A stretch of 25,873 nucleotides of DNA. Origin: an uncultured Helcococcus sp. GTDB taxonomy: Bacteria > Bacillota > Clostridia > Tissierellales > Peptoniphilaceae. Numbering within the stretch: the stretch's first letter is position 1; each line of letters starts with the position of its first letter. Shown here in pieces: positions 6,853 through 14,525 of this stretch. A model generated the notes under the pieces. It searched no databases and was not told the origin of the DNA. It worked only from the letters and a program-made list of their open reading frames with translations. Location of the stretch: assembly GCA_947253305.1 (NCBI GenBank), contig CAMXYZ010000007.1, positions 1 to 25,873 on the forward strand, read 5' to 3'. The position numbers and the translations under genes were made by a program.

Positions 6853-8529
6853 ATGAGAGAAGATTTTTATTGGCTAACAGAAAATAGCCAACTTTTCTTA
6901 AGTCGTGGATACTTAGGAGAGGGACAAACTGCAAAAGAGAGATTGCGTGAGATAGCAGATATTGCAGAAAAGAAATTAGGAATAGAAGGATTTGCAGACA
7001 AATTCTATGGTTATTTAGGTAGGGGATATTATTCTTTATCTACTCCAGTTTGGACAAACTTTGGAAATAGCAGAGGTTTACCAATTTCATGTTTCGGATC
7101 CTATATTTCTGATGACATGGGCGGAATCCTATTTTCTGCAAGTGAGGTAGGAATGATGTCAAAATATGGTGGTGGTACATCTGGATATTTCGGAGATGTA
7201 AGAGGAAGAGGTGCAGCTATAACAAATAATGGTATTTCTTCTGGTGCCGTACATTTTATGAAATTATTTGAACAAATGACAGATACTGTAAGTCAAGGTT
7301 CAGCAAGAAGAGGTAGATTTGCTCCTTATCTTCCAATAGATCATCCAGATATTGATGAATTTTTAGAAATAGGTGTTGAAGGTAATGAAATACAAAACCT
7401 AAATCATGGTGTAACTGTTAGCGATGAATGGTTATTAGGAATGATTGGTGGAGATGCTGATAAGCGTAGAACATGGGCAAAGCTATTACAACGCCGTGTT
7501 GAAATGGGATATCCTTATGTATTCTTTACAGATACTGTTAATAAAAATAAGCCAGAATGGTACAAAGATCATCTTATAACACATTCAAATCTATGTTCAG
7601 AGATAGCTCTTCCAGATAATGAAGAATGGTCATTCGTATGTAATCTATCAAGTATGAATGTACTACATTTTGATGAGTGGAAAGATACAGATGCTGTTGA
7701 AACTATGATATTTTTCCTTGATGCAGTAATGTCTGACTTCCTTGAAAAATTAGAAAAAATGAGAGATTCAGACAATAGAGAATATCAAGATGCATTTCAT
7801 TTTATGCAAAGAGCTTATAAATTTGCTTTAGAAAATAGAGCTCTTGGTCTTGGAGTATTAGGATGGCATTCTTTATTACAATCAAAAATGATTGCATTTG
7901 AATCAGTTGAAGCAAGTTTATTAAATGAAAATATATTTAAAACAATAAGAGAACAAGCAGAAGAAGCTACAAAGAAATTAGCTGATATATTTGGTGAACC
8001 AGAATTTATGAAGGGTACAGGTAGAAGAAATTCTACATTAATGGCCGTAGCTCCAACTACATCTTCAGCATTTATTTTGGGACAAACATCTCAATCAATA
8101 GAACCATTATGGTCAAACAACTATGTAAAAGATGTGGCTAAGGCTAAAGTTACAGTTCAAAATCCATATCTCAAAGAAGTTTTACAAAAATATGGTAAAG
8201 ATGATAGAGAGACATGGCTTGATATAAGAAATCATGATGGTTCTGTACAACATTTAGACTATCTAACAGATCATGAAAAAGAAGTATTTAAGACATTCCC
8301 AGAATTAAATCAATATGAAATAATTAATCAAGCAAGTATTCGTCAAAAATACATTGATCAAGGTCAGTCATTGAATATTATGGTTAATCCATCAACATCT
8401 GCCAAAGAATTAAATGATCTTCATTTATATGCATGGGAGAATGGAATCAAATCATTATATTACCAACATAGTACCAATGCTGCACAAAAATTCTATCAAA
8501 CTTCAGTTTGTTTAGCTTGTGAAGCGTAA
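6853..8529 (+). CDS. nrdA: Class I ribonucleotide reductase catalytic subunit lacking an ATP-cone
   Basis: 558 residues, short for NrdA (commonly 700 or more) because it begins directly at the ten-stranded barrel domain with no ATP-cone. Catalytic features are all present: substrate-site cysteines Cys80 (PISCFG) and Cys263 (VCNLSS), the radical site N246-L-C248-S-E250, the radical-transfer pair Tyr536-Tyr537, the loop PTTSSAFILGQTSQSIEP, and the terminal redox pair Cys553-Cys556 in CLACEA. It reduces ribonucleoside diphosphates using the radical from NrdB, with reducing power probably from the redoxin gene at the head of the operon. With the cone on NrdB instead, overall activity control would have moved to the partner subunit. 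GGGAG precedes the ATG. A terminator follows 45 bases after the stop. Confidence 0.93.
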   Translation: MREDFYWLTENSQLFLSRGYLGEGQTAKERLREIADIAEKKLGIEGFADKFYGYLGRGYYSLSTPVWTNFGNSRGLPISCFGSYISDDMGGILFSASEVGMMSKYGGGTSGYFGDVRGRGAAITNNGISSGAVHFMKLFEQMTDTVSQGSARRGRFAPYLPIDHPDIDEFLEIGVEGNEIQNLNHGVTVSDEWLLGMIGGDADKRRTWAKLLQRRVEMGYPYVFFTDTVNKNKPEWYKDHLITHSNLCSEIALPDNEEWSFVCNLSSMNVLHFDEWKDTDAVETMIFFLDAVMSDFLEKLEKMRDSDNREYQDAFHFMQRAYKFALENRALGLGVLGWHSLLQSKMIAFESVEASLLNENIFKTIREQAEEATKKLADIFGEPEFMKGTGRRNSTLMAVAPTTSSAFILGQTSQSIEPLWSNNYVKDVAKAKVTVQNPYLKEVLQKYGKDDRETWLDIRNHDGSVQHLDYLTDHEKEVFKTFPELNQYEIINQASIRQKYIDQGQSLNIMVNPSTSAKELNDLHLYAWENGIKSLYYQHSTNAAQKFYQTSVCLACEA

Positions 8530-8574
8530 TTTTATAAATTAGTGTAAGATTATGTTCTTAATAAAAAAAAAAAC

Positions 8575-8608
8575 AAAAGATTGGGATAATTAAATTCCAA
8601 TCTTTTTT
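8575..8608 (+). terminator. Rho-independent terminator of the ribonucleotide reductase operon
   Basis: AAAAGATTGG (8575-8584) pairs with CCAATCTTTT (8597-8606), extendable by a few weaker pairs, then T residues. An A-tract precedes the stem. Confidence 0.85.
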
Positions 8609-8642
8609 AATAGTTATTTTTATTCGTTAATCCGTTAGATTC

Positions 8643-8671
8643 TTGACAATTTAAGCTAGATAAAGAATAAT
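8643..8671 (+). promoter_or_regulatory. Promoter of the 28-residue mini gene
   Basis: A consensus -35 TTGACA at 8643-8648, a 17-base spacer and AATAAT (8666-8671, five of six matches to TATAAT). It lies 33 bases before the start codon, with AGGAGG at 8694-8699. Confidence 0.6.
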
Positions 8672-8703
8672 AGAATTAAGAATAATAATATATAGGAGGA
8701 AAG

Positions 8704-8790
8704 ATGAAAAGATTTTTATCAGCATTACTTGCTTTAGTATTAGTATTCGGTAGAATAGCTGGTAGAAATGCTGCAGAAAATGTAAAATAG
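8704..8790 (+). CDS. 28-residue peptide resembling a lipoprotein signal sequence without its cysteine
   Basis: Sequence begins MKRFLSALLALVLVFG and ends NAAENVK. It has every outward sign of expression: a consensus promoter, AGGAGG four bases before the ATG, and a terminator directly after. It aligns position by position with the start of the lipoprotein encoded at 9529 (MKRIYTLLLATVLVFSLVACGKN): VFGRIA-GRN faces VFSLVACGKN, with exactly the lipobox cysteine missing. Two readings are possible: the residue of a duplicated lipoprotein gene that lost most of its body by deletion, or a short secreted or membrane peptide. Peptides cut from lipoprotein signal sequences act as pheromones in some Gram-positive cocci, but nothing here proves that. 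Confidence 0.5.
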   Translation: MKRFLSALLALVLVFGRIAGRNAAENVK

Positions 8791-8799
8791 ATAAATTAA

Positions 8800-8835
8800 A
8801 AAGTCTATTGTTGTTTTTTTTCAACAATAGACTTT
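8800..8835. terminator. Terminator between convergent genes, possibly bidirectional
   Basis: A perfect 14-bp stem, AAAGTCTATTGTTG (8800-8813) with CAACAATAGACTTT (8822-8835), and an eight-T loop. It sits between the mini gene (+) and the orphan gene on the minus strand whose stop is at 8840, so it may serve both. Confidence 0.7.
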
Positions 8836-8839
8836 ACTT

Positions 8840-9436
8840 TTATTCTTCTGATAATAAGTCTTCTAAATATAGATTAAACTCTCCATCTTCATCTGGTGTA
8901 CCTTCTACAAAAGATGGGTCAACATGGGTCAAGAAAGACCAATCTTCGTCATCTTTTTTCTTATAGATTATAGCCTCGCCATCTTCTGAACCTTTATATG
9001 CTCTATCACATTCATAATCCAAGCTTCTTAAATAATCTAAACTTAGATTAATCTTACGTTCTCTTTTATCAATATATTCTTTTAATGAATAATTATCTAT
9101 AGAATAAGCATCAACTCTAGTTGCAGAATCTAGCATACCATTTGATTCTTGATCAAAATTAAATAATCTTTCCCAATAAACTTCAATATCGGAATCTTCT
9201 GTAAACATAAATTTTGTAATTGGAACTATATTTCCATTATATTCAATTTCTATATAATCTGGCAATTCACTTAATTTTATAGTCTCATATTCAAATTTAA
9301 GATCAAATTCATCATATTCTTCAGTCTCTGATTTATAACCAGGTATTTGTTCTACAAATTTTTTTCCGTTTTCTACGCTGTCAAATAAAGCTATATTTGT
9401 TCTCTCATTTTCTTGTAAAAAATATAATAAATACAT
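8840..9436 (-). CDS. Orphan acidic protein of unknown function
   Basis: 198 residues, no family recognised. It begins MYLLYFLQENERTNIALFDS and is rich in Asp, Glu and Tyr; there is no signal peptide or membrane segment, so it is probably cytoplasmic. The first 60 residues look like alternating strands and helices (FDSVENGKKFVEQIPGY); the last 50 (KKKDDEDWSFLTHVDP, then DGEFNLYLEDLL) are very acidic. On the reverse strand a TAGGGGG ribosome binding site stands about six bases before the ATG. It is a single gene, divergent from the lipoprotein gene at 9529 and convergent with the mini gene. Codon use is like its neighbours. It could be a SMI1/KNR4-like or Imm-type small acidic protein, but I see no motif that supports this. 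Confidence 0.75.
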   Translation of the reverse strand: MYLLYFLQENERTNIALFDSVENGKKFVEQIPGYKSETEEYDEFDLKFEYETIKLSELPDYIEIEYNGNIVPITKFMFTEDSDIEVYWERLFNFDQESNGMLDSATRVDAYSIDNYSLKEYIDKRERKINLSLDYLRSLDYECDRAYKGSEDGEAIIYKKKDDEDWSFLTHVDPSFVEGTPDEDGEFNLYLEDLLSEE

Positions 9437-9464
9437 ATTTACCCCCTATAGTTTAAAATATTTC

Positions 9465-9493
9465 TTGAAAAATCATCTAGATAACTATATAAT
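9465..9493 (+). promoter_or_regulatory. Promoter of the rhodanese-like lipoprotein gene
   Basis: TTGAAA at 9465-9470, a 17-base spacer and a perfect TATAAT at 9488-9493. An AAAGGAGA ribosome binding site follows before the start at 9529. Confidence 0.7.
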
Positions 9494-9528
9494 ACTTTAT
9501 TAGAGCGAAAAAATAAAGGAGAAAGTTT

Positions 9529-10230
9529 ATGAAAAGAATATACACATTATTATTAGCTACAGTTCTAGTGTTTTCATTAGTAGCTTGTGGAAAGAATACA
9601 GATGAAAATAAAGAAACAAGTACAGAAACAAATACAGAAACAAATGTAGAAACAAATACAGAAACTGCAGGAGAAACAGCTGCAGAAAGTAATGCAGAAA
9701 ATGAACAAGCTGAAAAGGAAATTATGGCATTAGCTTTAAATACAGACACAGTTATTGCAAGCTATGAAGGAGTAGATGCAAAAGTATATAAGAGTAAGAA
9801 TTCAGGATTATTACAAGGTCATAAATATGAATTCAATCTCGATCCTTCAACAATCGAAGAAGGTGATGTGCCAGTTATGGATGTAAATCTTGGTGGGGTA
9901 TCAGGAAAAGAAATCGGATTCCCAATTTCTAAAGATGTATACAGCCAATTAAATGGGGTTGTAGATTATAAAGTAGTTGATACTAGAGATGCTGAAAAGT
10001 TTGCAGCAGGAAATATCGAAAATTCAATCAATATTACTGATGAAACTACAGAAGCTTGGAGAGCAGAAGGTGCTGAAAAACCAGAATTAGACGGCATCAA
10101 TAAAGATACAGTAGTAGTAATTGTAGGTGACGATGAAATGGCAAATAAAGTTGTAGCAAAAGCATTATACGATTTATACAGAGTAAATATTACATTAGAT
10201 GCTGGAAACTACGATGATTTAGTAAAATAA
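9529..10230 (+). CDS. Lipoprotein with a degenerate rhodanese-like domain
   Basis: 233 residues. A type II signal peptide ends in the lipobox LVAC with Cys20 as the lipidated residue, so it should be anchored to the outer face of the membrane. Residues about 24-65 form a low-complexity Thr/Glu/Asn linker built from 12-base repeats. Residues about 150-233 resemble a rhodanese fold: YKVVDTRDAEKFAAGNIENSINI is the usual D-R-xx-E-F-xxGHI pattern, followed by a strand at VVVIVGD. In active rhodaneses a catalytic cysteine follows that strand; here the segment is VGDDEMANKV and has no cysteine, so sulfur transfer is unlikely. It may be a binding module. It is a single gene with its own promoter and terminator. 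No specific function can be assigned. Confidence 0.8.
   Translation: MKRIYTLLLATVLVFSLVACGKNTDENKETSTETNTETNVETNTETAGETAAESNAENEQAEKEIMALALNTDTVIASYEGVDAKVYKSKNSGLLQGHKYEFNLDPSTIEEGDVPVMDVNLGGVSGKEIGFPISKDVYSQLNGVVDYKVVDTRDAEKFAAGNIENSINITDETTEAWRAEGAEKPELDGINKDTVVVIVGDDEMANKVVAKALYDLYRVNITLDAGNYDDLVK
9622..9681 (+). repeat. Tandem 12-base repeats in the lipoprotein linker
   Basis: Five consecutive 12-base units: ACAGAAACAAAT twice, then GTAGAAACAAAT, ACAGAAACTGCA and GGAGAAACAGCT, giving TETN-like residues. The unit is a multiple of three, so copy-number changes would lengthen or shorten the surface linker without shifting the frame. Confidence 0.75.
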
Positions 10231-10238
10231 TATTTTAG

Positions 10239-10275
10239 AAACTGGTTGAGGTTTAATACTTCAATCAGTTTTTTT
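10239..10275 (+). terminator. Rho-independent terminator after the lipoprotein gene
   Basis: AAACTGGTTGA (10239-10249) pairs with TCAATCAGTTT (10261-10271), one G-T pair, followed by further T residues. It begins nine bases after the stop. Confidence 0.8.
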
Positions 10276-10333
10276 GTTGATACCAAATATGCGCTTTTTA
10301 TTTAATGATTTGTCTAAATATGGTATTATATAA

Positions 10334-10362
10334 CTGATACATTTAATGTTTGAGACTATAAT
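10334..10362 (+). promoter_or_regulatory. Candidate promoter of the murA operon
   Basis: CTGATA (10334-10339), a 17-base spacer and TATAAT (10357-10362). The ribosome binding site AGGGAG at 10371-10376 follows closely, which leaves a very short leader. TTGATA at 10277-10282 with TTTAAT 18 bases on is an alternative. Confidence 0.45.
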
Positions 10363-10381
10363 ATTAATTTAGGGAGAAATT

Positions 10382-11653
10382 ATGAGTGAATATATTAAAG
10401 TGAGACCAAATGGACCTTTGAGGGGAGAGGTAGAAATTGAAGGAGCGAAGAACTCTGGATTAAAACTTTTGGCAGCTACATTATTAACTAAAGAGGAAGT
10501 TATTATTAAAAATTTACCTCCGCTTAGAGATGTAAATGTAATGATTGAATTATTGAGATATCTTGGTTCTAAAATTGAAAATATTGATGAATATACTGTA
10601 AAAATAAAAAATGACGATATCAGAGACTATATTACACCTATAGAATTAATGAATAAGATGAGAGCGTCATTTGTAGTAACAGGGCCATTACTTGCAAGAA
10701 AGAAAAAATCAATAACATATATGCCGGGTGGATGTAGTATAGGGGCTAGACCTGTTGATTTACATTTAAAAGGTTTTGAGGCATTAGGGGCAAAAGTTCA
10801 TATTGGAATTGATGCAATTGATGTCGATGCACAGAATGGATTAAAAGGAAATTATGTATATCTTGATTTTCCATCAGTTGGTGCAACAGAAAATATTATG
10901 ATGGCAGCAGTGTTAGCAGAAGGAACTACAACTATAGATAATGCTGCTCAAGAGCCAGAAATTACCGATTTAGCAAACTTCTTAAATAAACTTGGAGCAA
11001 AAATAAGAGGTGCAGGTACAAAAACTATAACTGTAATTGGAGTTGAAGAATTAGGTGGTGGAGAACACTCAGTTATCCCAGATAGAATAGAAGCAGCTAC
11101 ATATATGATAGCAGCAGCTATTACAAAGGGAGATATAATAGTGAAGAACGTTGTTGCAGCCCATCTAAGACCAATTATTGCTAAATTACAAGAAATTGGT
11201 TGTCAAGTAGATATCAATGATGACGAAGATGAAATTAGAGTTGTAGCAAATGGAGAATTAAAAGGTACAAATATTAAGACTCTACCTTATCCAGGATTAC
11301 CAACAGATGTTCAGTCTCAATTTATGACCTTACTTACAATTTGTGAAGGAGAATCAGTAGTGAAGGAGACGGTTTTTGAAAATAGATTTATGCATGTTGC
11401 AGAATTACAAAAAATGAGAGCTTTAATAGTTACAGATGGTAATGAAGCAAGAATTGTTGGAGTTCCAAAGCTAGTTGGTTCAGAAGTAAGGGCAACTGAT
11501 TTAAGAGCTGGAGCTTCATGTGTGCTAGCAGGTTTAGTGGCTGAAGGGGAGACCAAAGTATATGATATTTATCATATCTTTAGAGGTTACCATAGATTTA
11601 TTGAAAAGTTCACAAATCTTGGAGCGGATATAGAGAAGATATCAGAAGGATAA
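10382..11653 (+). CDS. murA: UDP-N-acetylglucosamine 1-carboxyvinyltransferase
   Basis: 423 residues, normal for MurA. It transfers enolpyruvate from phosphoenolpyruvate to UDP-GlcNAc, the first committed step of peptidoglycan synthesis, in the cytoplasm. Visible: Lys23-Asn24 in GAKNSGLK, the PEP-adduct Cys118 in GGCSIGARPVDLH (Cys115 in E. coli, the fosfomycin target, present here), the catalytic Asp in PTDVQSQF, and the C-terminal LRAGASCVLAG carrying the conserved arginine. AGGGAG precedes the ATG. Low-GC Gram-positives often have two MurA paralogues; which one this is cannot be told. It starts a tight run with recD2, the comF-like gene and threonine aldolase. Confidence 0.95.
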   Translation: MSEYIKVRPNGPLRGEVEIEGAKNSGLKLLAATLLTKEEVIIKNLPPLRDVNVMIELLRYLGSKIENIDEYTVKIKNDDIRDYITPIELMNKMRASFVVTGPLLARKKKSITYMPGGCSIGARPVDLHLKGFEALGAKVHIGIDAIDVDAQNGLKGNYVYLDFPSVGATENIMMAAVLAEGTTTIDNAAQEPEITDLANFLNKLGAKIRGAGTKTITVIGVEELGGGEHSVIPDRIEAATYMIAAAITKGDIIVKNVVAAHLRPIIAKLQEIGCQVDINDDEDEIRVVANGELKGTNIKTLPYPGLPTDVQSQFMTLLTICEGESVVKETVFENRFMHVAELQKMRALIVTDGNEARIVGVPKLVGSEVRATDLRAGASCVLAGLVAEGETKVYDIYHIFRGYHRFIEKFTNLGADIEKISEG

Positions 11654-11666
11654 TCAAGAGGTATTT

Positions 11667-13883
11667 ATGATTAATGTTCAGGGAACTGTATTAGACATAA
11701 TCTTTAGAAATGATGAAAATCTATATAGCATTTTCATACTAGAAACGAGTGATGGTGAGATTACTGTCGTGGGAACAGTATTAGATTTAAATATTGGAGA
11801 TACCATGTCTATTTCTGGAAAATTAATCTATCATAATACCTATGGTGAACAATTACAAATTAAGGACTATGAAAAGATTATGCCGAATTCAGTATCTCAA
11901 ATTGAGAGATACTTGAGTTCTGGCATAATTTCTAATATAAGAGAAAAAAGAGCCAGAGAATTAGTTAAAGAATTCGGGGAAGATACTTTAAGAATAATGT
12001 TAGAAGAACCGGAAAAACTATTAAAAATCAAGGGAATTGGTAAAAAGACTTTAGAGAAAATACATGAAGATATTAAAAAAGCGAATGAAAGTAGAGAAGT
12101 GATTATATATCTTCAAAAATTTAATTTAGGAAATAAACTTACAAATGATATTTATGTAAAGTATAAATCTTCAGCTAAAAATATAATTGAAAATAATCCA
12201 TATCAATTAGTAGATGATATAAGAGGGATTGGATTTAATACAGCAGATAAGATTGCTTTACAATTAGGTATAAGACCTGATTCAGAATTTAGAATTAGAT
12301 CGGCTGTGAGCTATATATTATTAGAATCTGCAAATAAAGATGGAAACTGTTTCTTAGAATATGAAAACTTTATAAAATCTGTCACAGAATTATTGGGTCT
12401 TAAAAGAGAAAATGTTGAAAATGAAATTCCAAATTTAATATTATTTAATAGGATAAAAATACTAGAAATTGATAATAAAACAATAGTTTATCTTAGAGAG
12501 ATATATGATTTAGAAAACTCGGTGTCTCAAAAATTAATTTATCTTATGAATGGAAAAAATAGATTTATAGACATTGATATCGAAAAAGAAATTAGTTTTA
12601 TTGAGAAATTAGACAATATTAAATATTCAGAAACTCAAAAAAAAGCCATCACAACAGCAATGAGAGAAAAGTTAATGATTATAACTGGTGGACCAGGGAC
12701 TGGTAAGACCACAATAATCAAAGCTATAATGCAAATGGTAAAGAATTTGAAATATAAATATGTCCTTTGTGCTCCTACGGGAAGAGCTGCGAAAAAAATG
12801 GAAGAGTCTACATCGAACGAAGCCTTTACAATACATAGAATGCTGGGGTACAAATCTGTAGACTCAGATCATTTGCTCGAATATAATGAAGAAAATCCAT
12901 TGGATTATGATGTAATAATAGTTGACGAATTATCTATGGTAGATATCTATCTTATGAATAATCTACTTAATGCGATAAGAAATGATGCAATAATAATATT
13001 TGTGGGGGATTCTGATCAATTACCATCAGTGGGACCGGGCAATGTATTGAACGATATGATTAAATCTTCACTGATACCAACTATAAAATTGGATATCATA
13101 TTTAGGCAGGATGAAGAATCTAATATTGTAAAAAATGCTCATCTAATAAATAACGGACAAAGTCCGATACTTAATGAAGAAAATAAAGATTTCTTTTTTA
13201 TAAAGACAAAAAATGATCATCACACATTAAATACAATAATAAATCTTGTAATAGATAGATTACCAAATTATTATAAAGTAGATCCATTAAATGATATACA
13301 AGTATTGACACCTACTAGAAGAGGTATTTGTGGTGTTGAAAATCTAAATAAAGAATTACAATCAAAATTAAATGAAGAAGCTTTTAATAAGATTGAATAC
13401 AAATATGGAGATACTATATTTCGTGAAAAAGACAAAATTATGCAGATTAAGAATAATTACGATATAGATCTTAAGGATGAATATCTAAATACCATAAAAG
13501 GTCTTTATAATGGAGATATAGGCTATATTAGAAATATATTCTTAGAAAATAAGACTTTTGAAATAGATTTTGACAAGAAAATAGCTACATATACTACAAA
13601 GGAGCTCCCAGAAATTGTACTTGCGTATGCAACTACGATTCATAAATCGCAAGGTTCTGAATTTCCAGTAGTAATTATTCCTTTAGCTAGTGCCCCACCG
13701 ATGTTACTTACTAGAAATATACTTTATACAGGAATTACTAGAGCTAAATCATTGGTCGTATTAGTAGGTAGAGAAGAAATTATGAATAAGATGATTAACA
13801 ATACGTATAGACAGGAAAGAAATTCTACACTAGATTATTTTATAAGGCTTAATAATGCCAAATTTGAGGAGTTTTATGATTAA
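11667..13883 (+). CDS. recD2: RecD2-family (YrrC-type) ATP-dependent DNA helicase
   Basis: 738 residues, the length of RecD2 proteins, which act without RecBC as 5'-3' superfamily 1 helicases in DNA repair. The N-terminal part (about 1-75) is an OB-like domain. Helix-hairpin-helix segments follow (LLKIKGIGKKTLEKI and LVDDIRGIGFNTADKI). The motor has Walker A GGPGTGKTT at 341-349, the DEAD-like VDELSMVD, the QLPSVGPG motif, and C-terminal motifs YATTIHKSQGSEF and YTGITRAK. An AAGAGGT ribosome binding site precedes the start, 13 bases after the murA stop. The 3' end overlaps the next gene by eight bases, so the two are cotranscribed. No truncation or frameshift is seen. Confidence 0.95.
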   Translation: MINVQGTVLDIIFRNDENLYSIFILETSDGEITVVGTVLDLNIGDTMSISGKLIYHNTYGEQLQIKDYEKIMPNSVSQIERYLSSGIISNIREKRARELVKEFGEDTLRIMLEEPEKLLKIKGIGKKTLEKIHEDIKKANESREVIIYLQKFNLGNKLTNDIYVKYKSSAKNIIENNPYQLVDDIRGIGFNTADKIALQLGIRPDSEFRIRSAVSYILLESANKDGNCFLEYENFIKSVTELLGLKRENVENEIPNLILFNRIKILEIDNKTIVYLREIYDLENSVSQKLIYLMNGKNRFIDIDIEKEISFIEKLDNIKYSETQKKAITTAMREKLMIITGGPGTGKTTIIKAIMQMVKNLKYKYVLCAPTGRAAKKMEESTSNEAFTIHRMLGYKSVDSDHLLEYNEENPLDYDVIIVDELSMVDIYLMNNLLNAIRNDAIIIFVGDSDQLPSVGPGNVLNDMIKSSLIPTIKLDIIFRQDEESNIVKNAHLINNGQSPILNEENKDFFFIKTKNDHHTLNTIINLVIDRLPNYYKVDPLNDIQVLTPTRRGICGVENLNKELQSKLNEEAFNKIEYKYGDTIFREKDKIMQIKNNYDIDLKDEYLNTIKGLYNGDIGYIRNIFLENKTFEIDFDKKIATYTTKELPEIVLAYATTIHKSQGSEFPVVIIPLASAPPMLLTRNILYTGITRAKSLVVLVGREEIMNKMINNTYRQERNSTLDYFIRLNNAKFEEFYD

Positions 13884-14511
13884 TTATTTATTTTATTCAG
13901 AAGATTATTGTAAATTTTGTTTAGAGGAAAAATCAAATTCCTATATTTGCGACAATTGCATTGAAAGATTGGAATTTATAGATGGTAGCAAAATATTAGA
14001 AAATGGTAATTGTTATTATCCACTTTTTTACAATAATTATATTAAAAATATTATCAAAAAATATAAATATGAAGACTCGACATATTTAGTTAAGCCATTG
14101 GCAGAGATATTATATAAATTTTATTTATCCAAAGGATTAGATTATGAATATATATCCTTTGTTCCAATGATTAATAAAGATGAATTTGTAAGGGGTTATA
14201 ATCAATCTTATTTACTTGCAAAGGAATTGTCAGAGTATTTGGATATTGAGCTAATAGATTTAGTTGAGAAGATAAGAGTAACAAAAGATCAGAATAAAAT
14301 TGATAGATTTGAACGAAAAAAGAATTTAGAAAATAGCTTTAGAGTATATAAAAATTTAGATATAGACAATAAGAAAATTTTAATAATCGATGATTTAGTG
14401 ACAACGGGAGCTACATTTGATACTATAGCAAAGGAAATTAAATCTGTATATGATGTAGAGATTTCTCTTCTTGCAATATCATCAAGTAAAATTGATACGG
14501 ATTATCAATAA
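13876..14511 (+). CDS. comF: ComF-like phosphoribosyltransferase-domain protein
   Basis: 211 residues from the ATG at 13876, chosen because GAGGAG (13866-13871) lies just before it; the earlier ATG at 13855 would overlap recD2 by 29 bases and lacks such a site. The N-terminus has a four-cysteine zinc ribbon (CKFC at about 11-14 and CDNC about 12 residues later). The C-terminus has the PRPP-binding loop ILIIDDLVTTGAT of type I phosphoribosyltransferases. FVPMINKDEFVRGYNQSYLLAKELS is the ComF core pattern (P-x6-R-G-F/Y-NQ). ComF family members help move single-stranded DNA inward during natural transformation; the location after recD2 agrees with a DNA-processing role. Whether this organism is competent cannot be judged from the window. 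Some family members have other roles. Confidence 0.88.
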   Translation: MINYLFYSEDYCKFCLEEKSNSYICDNCIERLEFIDGSKILENGNCYYPLFYNNYIKNIIKKYKYEDSTYLVKPLAEILYKFYLSKGLDYEYISFVPMINKDEFVRGYNQSYLLAKELSEYLDIELIDLVEKIRVTKDQNKIDRFERKKNLENSFRVYKNLDIDNKKILIIDDLVTTGATFDTIAKEIKSVYDVEISLLAISSSKIDTDYQ

Positions 14512-14525
14512 ATAGGAGTTAATTA

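Noticed and set aside
5345..8529. Class Ib (nrdHIEF) ribonucleotide reductase
   Set aside because: There is no nrdI, NrdB carries an ATP-cone and the gene order is redoxin, radical subunit, catalytic subunit, unlike nrdHIEF.
9622..9681. Tandem repeats as an on/off phase-variation switch
   Set aside because: The repeat unit is 12 bases, so gain or loss keeps the frame; only linker length could vary.
13855..13875. Upstream ATG as start of the comF-like gene
   Set aside because: It has no ribosome binding site and overlaps recD2 by 29 bases. The ATG at 13876 has GAGGAG directly before it and leads straight into the zinc-ribbon region.
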